Origin: Betaproteobacteria bacterium
GTDB lineage: Bacteria; Pseudomonadota; Gammaproteobacteria; Burkholderiales; Rhodocyclaceae
DNA length: 64,000 nt
Direction: 5' to 3'
Assembly: GCA_020621405.1 (NCBI GenBank)
Contig: JAHRYN010000002.1
Span: 857,676-921,675, forward strand
Below the pieces are notes generated by a model. The model was given only the letters and a program-made list of their open reading frames with translations. It ran no database searches and was not told the origin of the DNA. Within the stretch, counting starts at the first letter, position 1; every line of letters begins with the position of its first letter. This document shows positions 17,707-26,509 of this stretch, piece by piece. The position numbers and the translations under genes are program-made.

Positions 17707-19478
17707 CCCTGACGCTGCTGACCGACCCGACACGCCACCTGTTCTTCACCGGCAAGGGCGGGGTCGGCAAGACCTCGCTGTCGTCGGCCACCGCCATCGC
17801 CCTGGCCGACGCCGGCAAGCGCGTGCTGCTGGTCAGCACCGATGCGGCGTCCAACCTAGACGAAATGCTGGGCGTGCCGCTGCGCAACGACGCGGTGCCG
17901 GTACCCGGCGTGCCCGGGCTGTCGGTGCTGAACATCGATCCGGACAGCGCGGCGGAGTCCTACCGGCTGCGCGTGCTCGACAAGATGCCGGACGCCGACG
18001 ACGCCGAGCGCGCCACCGTGCGCGAGCAGCTGTCCGGTGCCTGCACCACGGAAATCGCATCCTTCGACGAATTCTCGGCACTGCTGGCCGGCGACACCGC
18101 CGCGTGGGATCACATCGTGTTCGACACGGCGCCGACCGGGCACACGCTGCGCCTGCTCAGCCTGCCCAGCGCCTGGAGCGGCTTCCTGCACGGCAACGAC
18201 CGCGGCGCGTCCTGCCTCGGTCCGCACTCCGGCCTGAAGATGCAGGAGACGCGGTTCAATGCCGCGCTGGCCGCACTGAGCGACCCGTTGCTGACCACGG
18301 TGGTGCTGGTCGCGCGACCCGACCCCGGCGCGCTCGGCGAGGCGGCGCGCACCTCGGACGAACTGCGCACGCTGGGGCTGAGCAATCAGCGGCTGGTGAT
18401 CAACGGCCTGTTCCGCGCCGGCGATCCGGGCGACGCGGTGGCTGCCGCCATCGAGGCGCTGGGGCAGCAGGCACTGGCCGACATGCCGGACAGCCTGCGC
18501 GCACTGGCGCGCGACACGGTGCCGCTGCGCACTTTCGACACGGTCGGCCTGCCGGCGCTGCGCGCGCTGCTGACGGATGCGTCCGTACCGGCCGCAGCAA
18601 CCGCCGGCGCCGGCCCGGTGCTGCCGGCCGACAGCCTGGACGCGCTGGTCGATGCACTCGCCGCCGGCGAACACGGGCTGATCATGGTCATGGGCAAGGG
18701 CGGCGTCGGCAAGACCACGATCGCCGCGGCGCTGGCGCTCGGTCTGGTCCGGCGCGGCAAGTCGGTGCATCTGAGCACGACCGATCCGGCGGCGCATCTG
18801 GCGGTGACGCTGGGCGGCGCCGTGCCGGGACTGCAGGTCGACCGCATCGACCCGAAGGCCGAAACGCAGCGCTACGTCGACAAGATCATGGCCGCCCGTG
18901 CACCGCGCCTCGACGCGCAGGAACAGGCACTTCTGCGTGAGGACCTGCGTTCGCCGTGCACCGAGGAGGTGGCGGTGTTCCACGCCTTCTCGCGTACCGT
19001 GGGCGAGGCGCGCAGCGCCTTCGTCGTGCTCGACACCGCGCCGACCGGCCATTCGCTGCTGCTGATGGATGCCACCGGCGCCTACCACCGGCAGACCCTG
19101 CGCGAGTTCGAGGGCCGCACCGGCGCACATTTCGTGACGCCGCTGATGCGGCTGCAGGATCCGGACTACACGAAGATCATCCTGGTCACCCTGCCCGAGG
19201 TGACGCCGGTGTCGCAGGCCGCCGCGCTGCAGGACGACCTGCGCCGCGCGCACGTCGAACCGTACGCCTGGGTGATCAACAAGTCGCTGGTCGCCGCCGG
19301 CACGCGGGACCCGATGCTGGCGGCCCGGCTCGACGGCGAGCGCCGGCAGATGGCGCGCATCGCCGACGGCCTGGCCGCGCACACCTATGTGGTGCCGTGG
19401 ACCACCACCGCGCCGGTCGGGGTCGATGCGCTGACCCGCCTGCTCGGCGCCGGCCGGCCGACGGCGGAAACGGCGTGA
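17703..19478 (+). CDS. arsA: ArsA arsenite/antimonite-translocating ATPase, two-domain
   Basis: The 591-residue protein has two homologous nucleotide-binding halves, each with GKGGVGKT (near residues 17 and 331) and a DTAPTGH signal-transduction motif. The three metalloid-binding cysteines of E. coli ArsA (113, 172, 422) have counterparts in SGACTTEIA (Cys114), GASCLGP (Cys171) and RSPCTEEVA (Cys419), so arsenite activation is expected. Known: ArsA docks on the ArsB membrane channel and powers arsenite efflux, with ArsD as chaperone. Here no arsB, acr3, arsD, arsC or arsR is present. Instead the gene overlaps an MFS exporter upstream (ATGA) and an unknown gene downstream (GTGA). Its membrane partner is therefore open. 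Confidence 0.95.
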   Translation: MTLTLLTDPTRHLFFTGKGGVGKTSLSSATAIALADAGKRVLLVSTDAASNLDEMLGVPLRNDAVPVPGVPGLSVLNIDPDSAAESYRLRVLDKMPDADDAERATVREQLSGACTTEIASFDEFSALLAGDTAAWDHIVFDTAPTGHTLRLLSLPSAWSGFLHGNDRGASCLGPHSGLKMQETRFNAALAALSDPLLTTVVLVARPDPGALGEAARTSDELRTLGLSNQRLVINGLFRAGDPGDAVAAAIEALGQQALADMPDSLRALARDTVPLRTFDTVGLPALRALLTDASVPAAATAGAGPVLPADSLDALVDALAAGEHGLIMVMGKGGVGKTTIAAALALGLVRRGKSVHLSTTDPAAHLAVTLGGAVPGLQVDRIDPKAETQRYVDKIMAARAPRLDAQEQALLREDLRSPCTEEVAVFHAFSRTVGEARSAFVVLDTAPTGHSLLLMDATGAYHRQTLREFEGRTGAHFVTPLMRLQDPDYTKIILVTLPEVTPVSQAAALQDDLRRAHVEPYAWVINKSLVAAGTRDPMLAARLDGERRQMARIADGLAAHTYVVPWTTTAPVGVDALTRLLGAGRPTAETA

Positions 19479-20020
19479 CCGGGATGCACGCACCCGACGC
19501 CGGCGAGGAAGTCCGCGCACAGTACGCCGCGGTGCGCAGCCAACTCGCGGGCAACGCACCGGTCACCGTCCTGCACATCGGCGCCGCGCAGACCGCCGTC
19601 GCAAGCGGCGACGGCCCGCAGCCAGGCGCCGTGCTGCTGCTCGACATCGGATGGCAGCGGACCTCGACACGCCATTTCGGGCGCATGCCGCCGACGGCAA
19701 TCGGGCTGGAGGACGCAATCGCCACGGTCGAGGACGAAGTGATGCGCGCCCGCGGCTTCGGCGCATCCGACGCCCGGCTATGTACGACCGATGCCGGCGT
19801 GCGCGAAGTCGCGCGCGCCGCCGGCATCGGCGATGGCACGGCGGTGACGCTGCCGCTCGACGCAGTGGAACGGACCTTCGGCCGGCTCGCCGCGCTGGCG
19901 CAGGGCATGCCGGCCTCGCACGCGGGCCTGCCGGCGGACGCCGGTTTGGCGGCCACACTGCTGATCCTGCGCGAATTCATGCATCACCTGCACTTTCAGG
20001 CCATCACCGTGCTGGCCTGA
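19475..20020 (+). CDS. Unknown protein translationally coupled to arsA
   Basis: A GTG start at 19475 overlaps the arsA stop (GTGA) and gives 181 residues; ATG 19484 is an alternative. I do not recognise the family. The protein is predicted soluble, with no signal peptide or membrane segment. It has a hydrophobic strand PGAVLLLDIGW, an acidic helix GLEDAIATVEDEVMRARGF, a single cysteine (ARLCTTDAG) and a His-rich C-terminal piece (EFMHHLHFQ). Third in a tightly coupled MFS-ArsA set, it could be an accessory or regulator of that system, perhaps metal- or metalloid-binding through the Cys/His residues. That is conjecture from position only. Confidence 0.8.
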   Translation: MTGMHAPDAGEEVRAQYAAVRSQLAGNAPVTVLHIGAAQTAVASGDGPQPGAVLLLDIGWQRTSTRHFGRMPPTAIGLEDAIATVEDEVMRARGFGASDARLCTTDAGVREVARAAGIGDGTAVTLPLDAVERTFGRLAALAQGMPASHAGLPADAGLAATLLILREFMHHLHFQAITVLA

Positions 20021-20284
20021 ATCCGGTCCGGCCATGGCGGCCGGACGAATGGTCTTGGCAAGACCGCCGCCGGTCAGCAGAATACGCGCCTCGTTGCCTG
20101 CCCTCGCGCACCTGCTGCGCCGTGACGGAACCCGGAAGGCGCCGGCGTGCATCCGGACCGGCTGATGCAACGTATTCGGATTGAAGCTGTCCGTGTGCCG
20201 GACGCCGCACCGCCATCACCGTGGCTGTGCGGTGGCGACGGACGCTGCCGGCGGGCGCCGGAAATACATATCGGAGGAAGTGTC

Positions 20285-20710
20285 GTGCTGCAAAGATCCA
20301 TATTCGCAATCGCCCTGGCGTTTGCCGTGAATGCCCAGGGTGCCGACGCACCCACTCCGAACACCAAGAAGGACGAGGCGCTGAAGGCCGGCCTGATCGG
20401 CACCTGGATCAGCCCGACCGACAGCCCGGACTACGAGGGCATCTCGATCAGCGAAACCTACAACCCGGACGGCACCTACATCTACCGCGAGTACGAGGGC
20501 ACCGGCTGCAAGATCATCGCGGCCACGCAGTACTCGCGCTGGCATGTCTGGGAAGGCGTGATCATCACCGAGTACGCCAACGAGAAGACGCTGAACGAGG
20601 AGATCGTCAGCATGGACGCCGGCCGCATGGTGCTGCGTTCGCTCGACGACGGCCTGACCTTCACCCGCACCAAGTCCACGTCGTGCGCGCCGGCCACGGC
20701 AAAGAAGTAA
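20285..20710 (+). CDS. Small secreted protein of unknown function
   Basis: The 141-residue protein uses GTG 20285, placed 5 bases after GGAGGAAG. A signal peptide (about 1-20, ending AQGA) precedes a compact domain beginning GTWISPTDS and containing SISETYNPDGTYIYREYEG and two later cysteines. The opening resembles small lipocalin-like or stress-related periplasmic domains, but no firm family is recognised. The 264 bases before it hold nothing obvious. It may be monocistronic. Confidence 0.75.
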   Translation: MLQRSIFAIALAFAVNAQGADAPTPNTKKDEALKAGLIGTWISPTDSPDYEGISISETYNPDGTYIYREYEGTGCKIIAATQYSRWHVWEGVIITEYANEKTLNEEIVSMDAGRMVLRSLDDGLTFTRTKSTSCAPATAKK

Positions 20711-20738
20711 GCGCATCAAGGCCCGGGCATTGATGCGC
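20711..20738. terminator. Hairpin between convergent genes
   Basis: GCGCATCA at 20711-20718 pairs with TGATGCGC at 20731-20738; the loop contains another palindrome (GCCCGGGC). It begins directly after the stop of the secreted protein gene and lies before the convergent lpxO. There is no T-run, so it is a possible bidirectional 3'-end structure only. Confidence 0.4.
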
Positions 20739-20761
20739 CGGGCACCGCCGCCGCGACCCGC

Positions 20762-21664
20762 TCACACCCAGAGGAAGAAGGCGATGGCGGCGGCGATCAG
20801 CGCAAGCTTGATCAGGTAATAGACCGGCCGGCTCCATTTCTTCAGCCGGCGGCGGTAGGCGCCGGCGTGCCAGAAGAAGCGGAACACGCGGTTGATGCCG
20901 CCGGTCTCGTCGCCGGTTTCGTTCGGCGAACTGGCGGCGCTGACTATCGTGTAGCCGAGGAAGCGGTTCACCGCCTGCGCCCAGCGGTAGCGCAGCGGGC
21001 GTTCGACGTCGCAGAACAGGATGACGCGGTCGCTGTCGCTGAAATTCTCGGCGCGGTGGATGAAGGTTTCGTCGAACATGACACCCTCGCCGTCACGCCA
21101 GCTGTAGCGCTCGCCATTGACCTCGATGAAGCAGCGGTCATCGTTCGGCGTCATCAGACCCAGGTGGTAGCGCAGCGATCCGGCGAACGGATCACGATGC
21201 TTCCTCAGCACGCCGCCGGGCGGCAGCTCGGCGAACATCGCCGCCTTGACGCTGGGCAGCGTGCGCAGCAGGCCGACCGTATACGGGCACAGTTCGGCCG
21301 CGGACGGATGCTGCGCGTCGTACCACTTCAGATAGAAGCGCTTCCAGCCGGCCTTGAAGAAGGAATTGAAACCGGCGTCGTCGTTCTTGTCCGCAGCCTT
21401 GATCTTCTGCAGATCGAGCAAGTGCAGGGCTTCCTTGCGGATTTCCTGCCAGTTCTGCTGCAGCACCGCGAGTTCGGGGAAGTCGGACACCTTCAGGTAG
21501 GCGCTGTCGGTCGGCACCTTCGAGAAGGCGTACATGAACACATTCATCGGCGCGACCAGCGACGAGTGGTCGAACAGCTGACGGAACACCGGCAGGCGGA
21601 TGCGCCCGCGGAAATGGACGTAGACGATGGAAAAAAGGTAAATCGAAACAACCGCCCACTTCAT
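20762..21664 (-). CDS. lpxO: LpxO-type lipid A 2-hydroxylase (Fe(II)/2-oxoglutarate)
   Basis: The 300-residue protein has a hydrophobic N-terminus (MKWAVVSIYLFSIVYVHF) and a C-terminal membrane segment (about 283-300), consistent with inner-membrane attachment. The aspartyl/asparaginyl beta-hydroxylase fold shows the iron ligands in LRKHRDPFAG (His near 154, Asp two residues on) and FIHRAENFSDSDR (distal His and the 2-oxoglutarate-binding Arg). Length and ends match LpxO (about 302). Known: LpxO adds an OH to the secondary acyl chain of lipid A, using O2 and 2-oxoglutarate. It is divergent from eptA, another lipid A modifier. Confidence 0.88.
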   Translation of the reverse strand: MKWAVVSIYLFSIVYVHFRGRIRLPVFRQLFDHSSLVAPMNVFMYAFSKVPTDSAYLKVSDFPELAVLQQNWQEIRKEALHLLDLQKIKAADKNDDAGFNSFFKAGWKRFYLKWYDAQHPSAAELCPYTVGLLRTLPSVKAAMFAELPPGGVLRKHRDPFAGSLRYHLGLMTPNDDRCFIEVNGERYSWRDGEGVMFDETFIHRAENFSDSDRVILFCDVERPLRYRWAQAVNRFLGYTIVSAASSPNETGDETGGINRVFRFFWHAGAYRRRLKKWSRPVYYLIKLALIAAAIAFFLWV

Positions 21665-21851
21665 CTGAATCCCCTGTCAGGCCTGGCGCCCGCGTGCACG
21701 GGCCTGAAACCAGGCAAAAGATTGTACTGACTCGCCGTACCCCCCGCCACGACGGGACCTGCCGGCTGCCGGACGGCATCGCCACCGGCGCCCAATGTTC
21801 TGCCAAGATGCGCGGCCGGCACTGACCTGCATCAACCCCGCCGCCCGACGC

Positions 21852-23519
21852 ATGCGCAAACCCGAACAATCGACCGATTCCCGTGGCTGGCACCCGACCC
21901 GGCTGCTGCTGATCCTCGCCGTCTGGCTGATCAGCGCCGGCAATCTGCCGCTGTGGCAGGCACTCTGGCGCCTGCCCGAAACAACCGGCGCGCGTGGCTG
22001 GATCGGCGCACTGGCCTACGGCCTGCTGGCGCTGGCGCTGCTGGTGCCGCTGCTGTGCCTGACCGTCTGGCCGCGCTGGCTCAAGCCGGCCGGCCTGCTG
22101 CTGATGACCGTCGCCACCGCGAGCAGCTACTTCATGCTCAGCTATGGCGTGGTGATCGACCCGACGATGATCGCCAATGTGTTCAACACCGACGCCCGCG
22201 AGGTGCGCGACCTGCTGTCCTGGCACATGCCGGGCGCACTGATCGCCGGCGTGATCCTGCCGGGCATCTGGTGGTGGCGGCAGCCGGTCCGGCGGGTCGG
22301 CATGCGCGCGCTGCTGGCGCACCAGCTCGGCGTTGCGGCGCTGGCCTGCGTGCTGGGCGCCGGCACGGTCTGGCTCGCCTTCCAGGATATTGCGTCGATC
22401 ATGCGCAACCACAAGGAGCTGCGCTACATGACCAACCCGCTGAACAGCCTGTACGCGGTGGCCCGGGTCGCGCTTGGCAGCACCCAGCGTGCGGCGGCGG
22501 CAGCGCAGAGTGTCGGCGCGGATGCGCACGTGGCGCGCGCGAACCGGCCCGACCCGGCGGCGGCACCGCTGATCGTGCTGGTGATCGGCGAAACCGCCCG
22601 CGCCGCCAACTTCTCGCTCGGCGGCTACGCCCGCGAAACCAACCCGGAACTGGCGGCGCTGCAGGCTGCCGGCGCTCTGGTCTATTTCGGCAACGTGCGC
22701 TCGTGCGGCACCAACACCCATGCCTCGCTGCCCTGCATGTTTTCGCACCTGGGCAAGACGGCGTTCGAAGCCAGCCGGGCGCGCCACGAAAACCTGCTCG
22801 ACGTGCTGCAGCACGCCGGACTGGCGGTGCTCTGGGTGGACAACCAGTCCGGCTGCAAGGGTCTGTGCGACAGCGTGCCGAATGCCTTCACGCGCACGCT
22901 GGACGTGCCCGGCCTGTGCCCGGACGGCGAGTGCTACGACGAGGTGATGCTGCATGGCCTGGACGAACGCCTGGCCGCGCTCGATCCGGCACGGCGCGCG
23001 CGCGGCGTGGTGGTGGTGATGCACCAGATGGGCAGCCACGGGCCGGCCTACTACCGGCGCAGCCCGCCGACGTTCAAGCACTTCCTGCCGGAGTGCACCA
23101 GCAGCGCGCTGCAGGAATGCCCGCGCGACCAGCTGATCAACGCCTACGACAACACGCTGCGCTACACCGACCATTTCCTGGCCGAAACCGTGAAATGGCT
23201 GCAGGCGAAGCCGCAGCCGGCGGCGATGATCTATGTGTCGGACCACGGCGAGTCGCTCGGTGAAAGCGGGCTCTACCTGCACGGCATGCCGTATGCGATG
23301 GCGCCGGACGAACAGACCCGCGTACCCATGTTGGTTTGGCTGTCCGCGCAGATGCAGCGCGCCGGCGGCGTGACGCCGGACTGCCTGCGCGGCGAGGCGG
23401 CAAAACCGTGGTCGCACGACAACCTGTTCCACTCGGTACTCGGCATCGCCGGTGTGCAGACCGAAAGCTACCGGCGTCCGCTCGACCTGTTCGCTGCCTG
23501 CCTTCCGGCACCGCACTGA
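21852..23519 (+). CDS. eptA: EptA-family lipid A phosphoethanolamine transferase
   Basis: The 555-residue protein starts at ATG 21852 (MRKPEQ). Four to five membrane helices fill about 15-190. The periplasmic sulfatase-fold domain has VIGETARAANFS (zinc Glu), SCGTNTHASLPCMFS with the phospho-accepting Thr near 287, MHQMGSHGPAYY, and YVSDHGESLGE followed by YLHGMPY (Asp and His zinc ligands). Six or more cysteines fit the disulfides known in EptA. It transfers phosphoethanolamine from phosphatidylethanolamine to lipid A, reducing negative charge and polymyxin binding. The divergent neighbour is lpxO; the gene is convergent with the next, 15 bases away. No regulator (PmrAB type) is adjacent. 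Confidence 0.93.
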   Translation: MRKPEQSTDSRGWHPTRLLLILAVWLISAGNLPLWQALWRLPETTGARGWIGALAYGLLALALLVPLLCLTVWPRWLKPAGLLLMTVATASSYFMLSYGVVIDPTMIANVFNTDAREVRDLLSWHMPGALIAGVILPGIWWWRQPVRRVGMRALLAHQLGVAALACVLGAGTVWLAFQDIASIMRNHKELRYMTNPLNSLYAVARVALGSTQRAAAAAQSVGADAHVARANRPDPAAAPLIVLVIGETARAANFSLGGYARETNPELAALQAAGALVYFGNVRSCGTNTHASLPCMFSHLGKTAFEASRARHENLLDVLQHAGLAVLWVDNQSGCKGLCDSVPNAFTRTLDVPGLCPDGECYDEVMLHGLDERLAALDPARRARGVVVVMHQMGSHGPAYYRRSPPTFKHFLPECTSSALQECPRDQLINAYDNTLRYTDHFLAETVKWLQAKPQPAAMIYVSDHGESLGESGLYLHGMPYAMAPDEQTRVPMLVWLSAQMQRAGGVTPDCLRGEAAKPWSHDNLFHSVLGIAGVQTESYRRPLDLFAACLPAPH

Positions 23520-23534
23520 CCGGCGGGCACGGAC

Positions 23535-26078
23535 TCAGGCCCACGGCGCGACGAAAGCCTCGAACGCCTCCGGCGCCAGCGGCCTGGCGAAGTAGTAGCC
23601 CTGCGCGTAATCGCAGCCGGCATTGATCAGCAGGTCGCGCTGCTCCACGGTCTCGACGCCCTCGGCAATCACCTTGATGCCGAGCTTGTGCGCCATGACG
23701 ATCATCGCCTCGCACAGCGCCTGTTCGCTTGACAGCGGCGCCAGGCCCTGCACGAACGAGCGGTCGATCTTCAGATAGTCGATGTCGAACTTGTTCAGGT
23801 AGGACAGCGAGGAATAGCCGGTGCCGAAATCGTCCAGCGACACGCGCACGCCGGCCTCGCGCATGCGGGCCAGCTTGTCCAGCACCTGATCGTCGGCTTC
23901 GAGCAGCGTACCTTCGGTGATTTCCACCGTCATCAAGTCACCCGGCAAGCCCTCGGCTTCGAGCAGTTCGACCACGGTCGGATACTCGGGCTTCTTGTTG
24001 CGGAACTGCACCGGCGAGTGGTTCACGCTGATCTGGAAGGTTTGGCCGAACTTCTGCCGCAGATGCCGGGCGAAGGACAGCGATGCGCGCGTCACCCAGT
24101 CGCCCATCGGCAGGATGAGGCCGGTTTCCTCGGCGATCGGGATGAAATCGGCCGGCGAGATCACACCCTTGTCCGGGTGGTTCCAGCGTATCAGCGCCTC
24201 GGCCTTGAGCGTGCGCCCGGTCGCCAGCTCGACGATGGGCTGGAACACGAGGCAGAACTGGTTCTTCTCGATGGCGACGTGCATGTCGCTGACCAGCCGC
24301 ATCCGCTTTTCCGCGCGCGCCTGCATCGACGGCGTGAAGTAGCTCAGCCGGTTGCGGCCGAGGTGCTTGGCGTCGTACATGGCCTGATCGGCCTGCTTGA
24401 GCAGATCCTCGATGCAGTCGGCGTCATCCGGGTAGAAGGTGATGCCGACCGATGCGGTCACGTACACCTGCTCCTCTTCCAGCATGAAGGGCTGCTGCAG
24501 CGCCTCCAGGATGTTCTGCGCCACGCGTTCCGCGCCGTCGCGGTTGTCGAGGCCGGCGATCACCACGGTGAATTCGTCGCCGCCGAGGCGGGCCACCAGA
24601 TCGATATCGCGCAGGCAGGACAGCAGGCGCTGCGCCGCCTGCTGCAGCAGCTGGTCGCCCAGATGGTGGCCGAGGGTGTCGTTGATTTCCTTGAAACGAT
24701 CCAGATCGATGAACAGCACCGCCATCGGCTGGCCGGTGCGCCGTGATTTCCTGATTTCCAGCGCCAGCCGGTCGAGCAGCATGTGACGGTTGGGCAACTG
24801 GGTCAGCGCATCGTAGTTGGCCTGGCGCCAGATGATCTCCTCGTTCTTCTTGTCGCCGATGTTGCGGACGATGCCCAGCACCGCCGGCGCCCCCCGGAAG
24901 ACAAAGGTCGAGGCGATCAGCTCGATCCAGATCGCTTCCCCACCGCCCTTGCACAGGAAGCGCACTTCGTACTGGCGCTCGAGCTGCATGTCGCTGCCGG
25001 CGATGCGCTGGCGGAAACGCGCCTCCCAGAGATCGATGAAATCCGGATGGACCACCCGATCGAAGCCCAGACCGACGAATTCTTCCAGCGAATAGCCAAG
25101 CATCTGTGGCAGCGCCGGATTGGCGAACACAAAGCGGAAGTCCTGCGCCACGAACACGCCGTCCACCATCGCATTGAGCAATGCCCGATGACCGAACTCA
25201 GCCCGTTCCAGGTCCACCAGCACACGCCGCTGCTCGGTCACGTCGGTGTGCGTGCCGACCATGCGCGCCGGCTTGCCCAGTTCGTCGAAGCCGATCACCT
25301 TGCCGCGCGCCAGTATCCACCGGTACTCGCCGTCCTTGGCGCGGAAGCGGAACTCGCTGATGTAGAGGGGCGCGGCACCCGACAGGTGGGCGTTAACATC
25401 GGCAGTCACGCGCGCGAAGTCGTCCGGATGCACGCGGGACGACCATTCCGACAGGCCGGTGCCGATCTCGTCCTCGCCGTGGCCTATCGTTTCCTTCCAG
25501 CGGCGGCTGAAGAACACACTCCCGCGCTGTATGTTCCAGTCCCACAGGCCGTCGCCGGAACCCTCGATCGCGAATTTCCAGCGCACCTCGCTGTCGAGCA
25601 GTTTCCGTTCAGCCTGCTTCTGGTACGTCAGATCGCGCCAGGTCGTGATCAACACCTGGCGGCCGTCCAGATCGAATGACGTGAGCAGCACCTCGACCGG
25701 GAACTCGTCACGATGGCGACTGCAGACGTTCCACTCGAAGCGGTGGCTGCCGTTGCGCAAGGCAATCGCGATCATCGCTGCCGCCTTCTCGGCGGAAGTG
25801 CGGCCGTCGGGCTGCCGGAGCGGGGAAATGTCCGCTGGCACCAGCAGGGCGACCTCGCTCCGGTCCGGAAAACGCAGCATGCGGACGGCGGCCTGATTCC
25901 ATTCGATGAACACGCCGGACGTCGGATCGAACAGCAGCATCGGATCGGCGAAGTTCTCGAACAGCAGACGAAAACGCCTGTCGTCTCCGGATGCGGCCTG
26001 CGCATTCGGGACAGGCTGACATTGCGGCGCCAGCAGCCGCAGCCCGTCCTCACCGCTCGACATGTCTTCCTGATTCAT
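23535..26078 (-). CDS. PAS-PAS-PAS-GGDEF-EAL c-di-GMP protein
   Basis: The 847-residue protein has three PAS domains (about 35-155, 160-290, 300-415), a GGDEF domain with intact GGDEF near residue 500, and an EAL domain starting with EALIRW near 626 and continuing VEITEGTLL, DDFGTGYSSLSYL and AEGVETVEQ. Both active sites look complete, so it could make and break c-di-GMP; which activity dominates is not readable. The usual inhibitory RxxD is represented by RDID five residues before the GGDEF loop. No membrane segment is seen. The ATG has AGGA-like sequence upstream. It stands alone between convergent eptA and a divergent kinase. Confidence 0.93.
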   Translation of the reverse strand: MNQEDMSSGEDGLRLLAPQCQPVPNAQAASGDDRRFRLLFENFADPMLLFDPTSGVFIEWNQAAVRMLRFPDRSEVALLVPADISPLRQPDGRTSAEKAAAMIAIALRNGSHRFEWNVCSRHRDEFPVEVLLTSFDLDGRQVLITTWRDLTYQKQAERKLLDSEVRWKFAIEGSGDGLWDWNIQRGSVFFSRRWKETIGHGEDEIGTGLSEWSSRVHPDDFARVTADVNAHLSGAAPLYISEFRFRAKDGEYRWILARGKVIGFDELGKPARMVGTHTDVTEQRRVLVDLERAEFGHRALLNAMVDGVFVAQDFRFVFANPALPQMLGYSLEEFVGLGFDRVVHPDFIDLWEARFRQRIAGSDMQLERQYEVRFLCKGGGEAIWIELIASTFVFRGAPAVLGIVRNIGDKKNEEIIWRQANYDALTQLPNRHMLLDRLALEIRKSRRTGQPMAVLFIDLDRFKEINDTLGHHLGDQLLQQAAQRLLSCLRDIDLVARLGGDEFTVVIAGLDNRDGAERVAQNILEALQQPFMLEEEQVYVTASVGITFYPDDADCIEDLLKQADQAMYDAKHLGRNRLSYFTPSMQARAEKRMRLVSDMHVAIEKNQFCLVFQPIVELATGRTLKAEALIRWNHPDKGVISPADFIPIAEETGLILPMGDWVTRASLSFARHLRQKFGQTFQISVNHSPVQFRNKKPEYPTVVELLEAEGLPGDLMTVEITEGTLLEADDQVLDKLARMREAGVRVSLDDFGTGYSSLSYLNKFDIDYLKIDRSFVQGLAPLSSEQALCEAMIVMAHKLGIKVIAEGVETVEQRDLLINAGCDYAQGYYFARPLAPEAFEAFVAPWA

Positions 26079-26509
26079 CCTGAACTCGTTTCATCTACGT
26101 CACGATCCAACGCATCAAACCAACCGGCATGACAGCACCCAGCAGACCGCCGATGGCCGCGCCGTTCTGCCGCACATCCGGCGGAATCGTTGCGAAGCCT
26201 GCCGAAAACACCTTTTACCCTGATCGGACTGCCGGGTGCATGATGCGGCGACCATTTTCCGGGCAGCCTGCCGGCCGATTTTGTAGCTTTTCGTCACAGA
26301 CCCTCAAGCCGCTGCGAGCCATTCCGTTAGCACTACCTGCCATGTGACGCGATGGGCCGTGCAGGGCCTGTATCGGCACACCGCTGCACTCCGGCCTGAC
26401 ATCAATAATCAAGAGCGCCCCGGCGCCAGTACGCATTAATCCATGTCAAGGCCAGGCTCCGATTCAAAAGCTTCAGGCAGTGCCTCCACGCCATGCCGCT
26501 GAAACCAGA
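26079..26509. other. Intergenic region between two divergent sensor genes
   Basis: The 431 bases separate the PAS-GGDEF-EAL gene from the membrane kinase. I see no supported gene, no tRNA and no convincing promoter pair. Short frames crossing it have no ribosome site or recognisable sequence. Confidence 0.5.
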
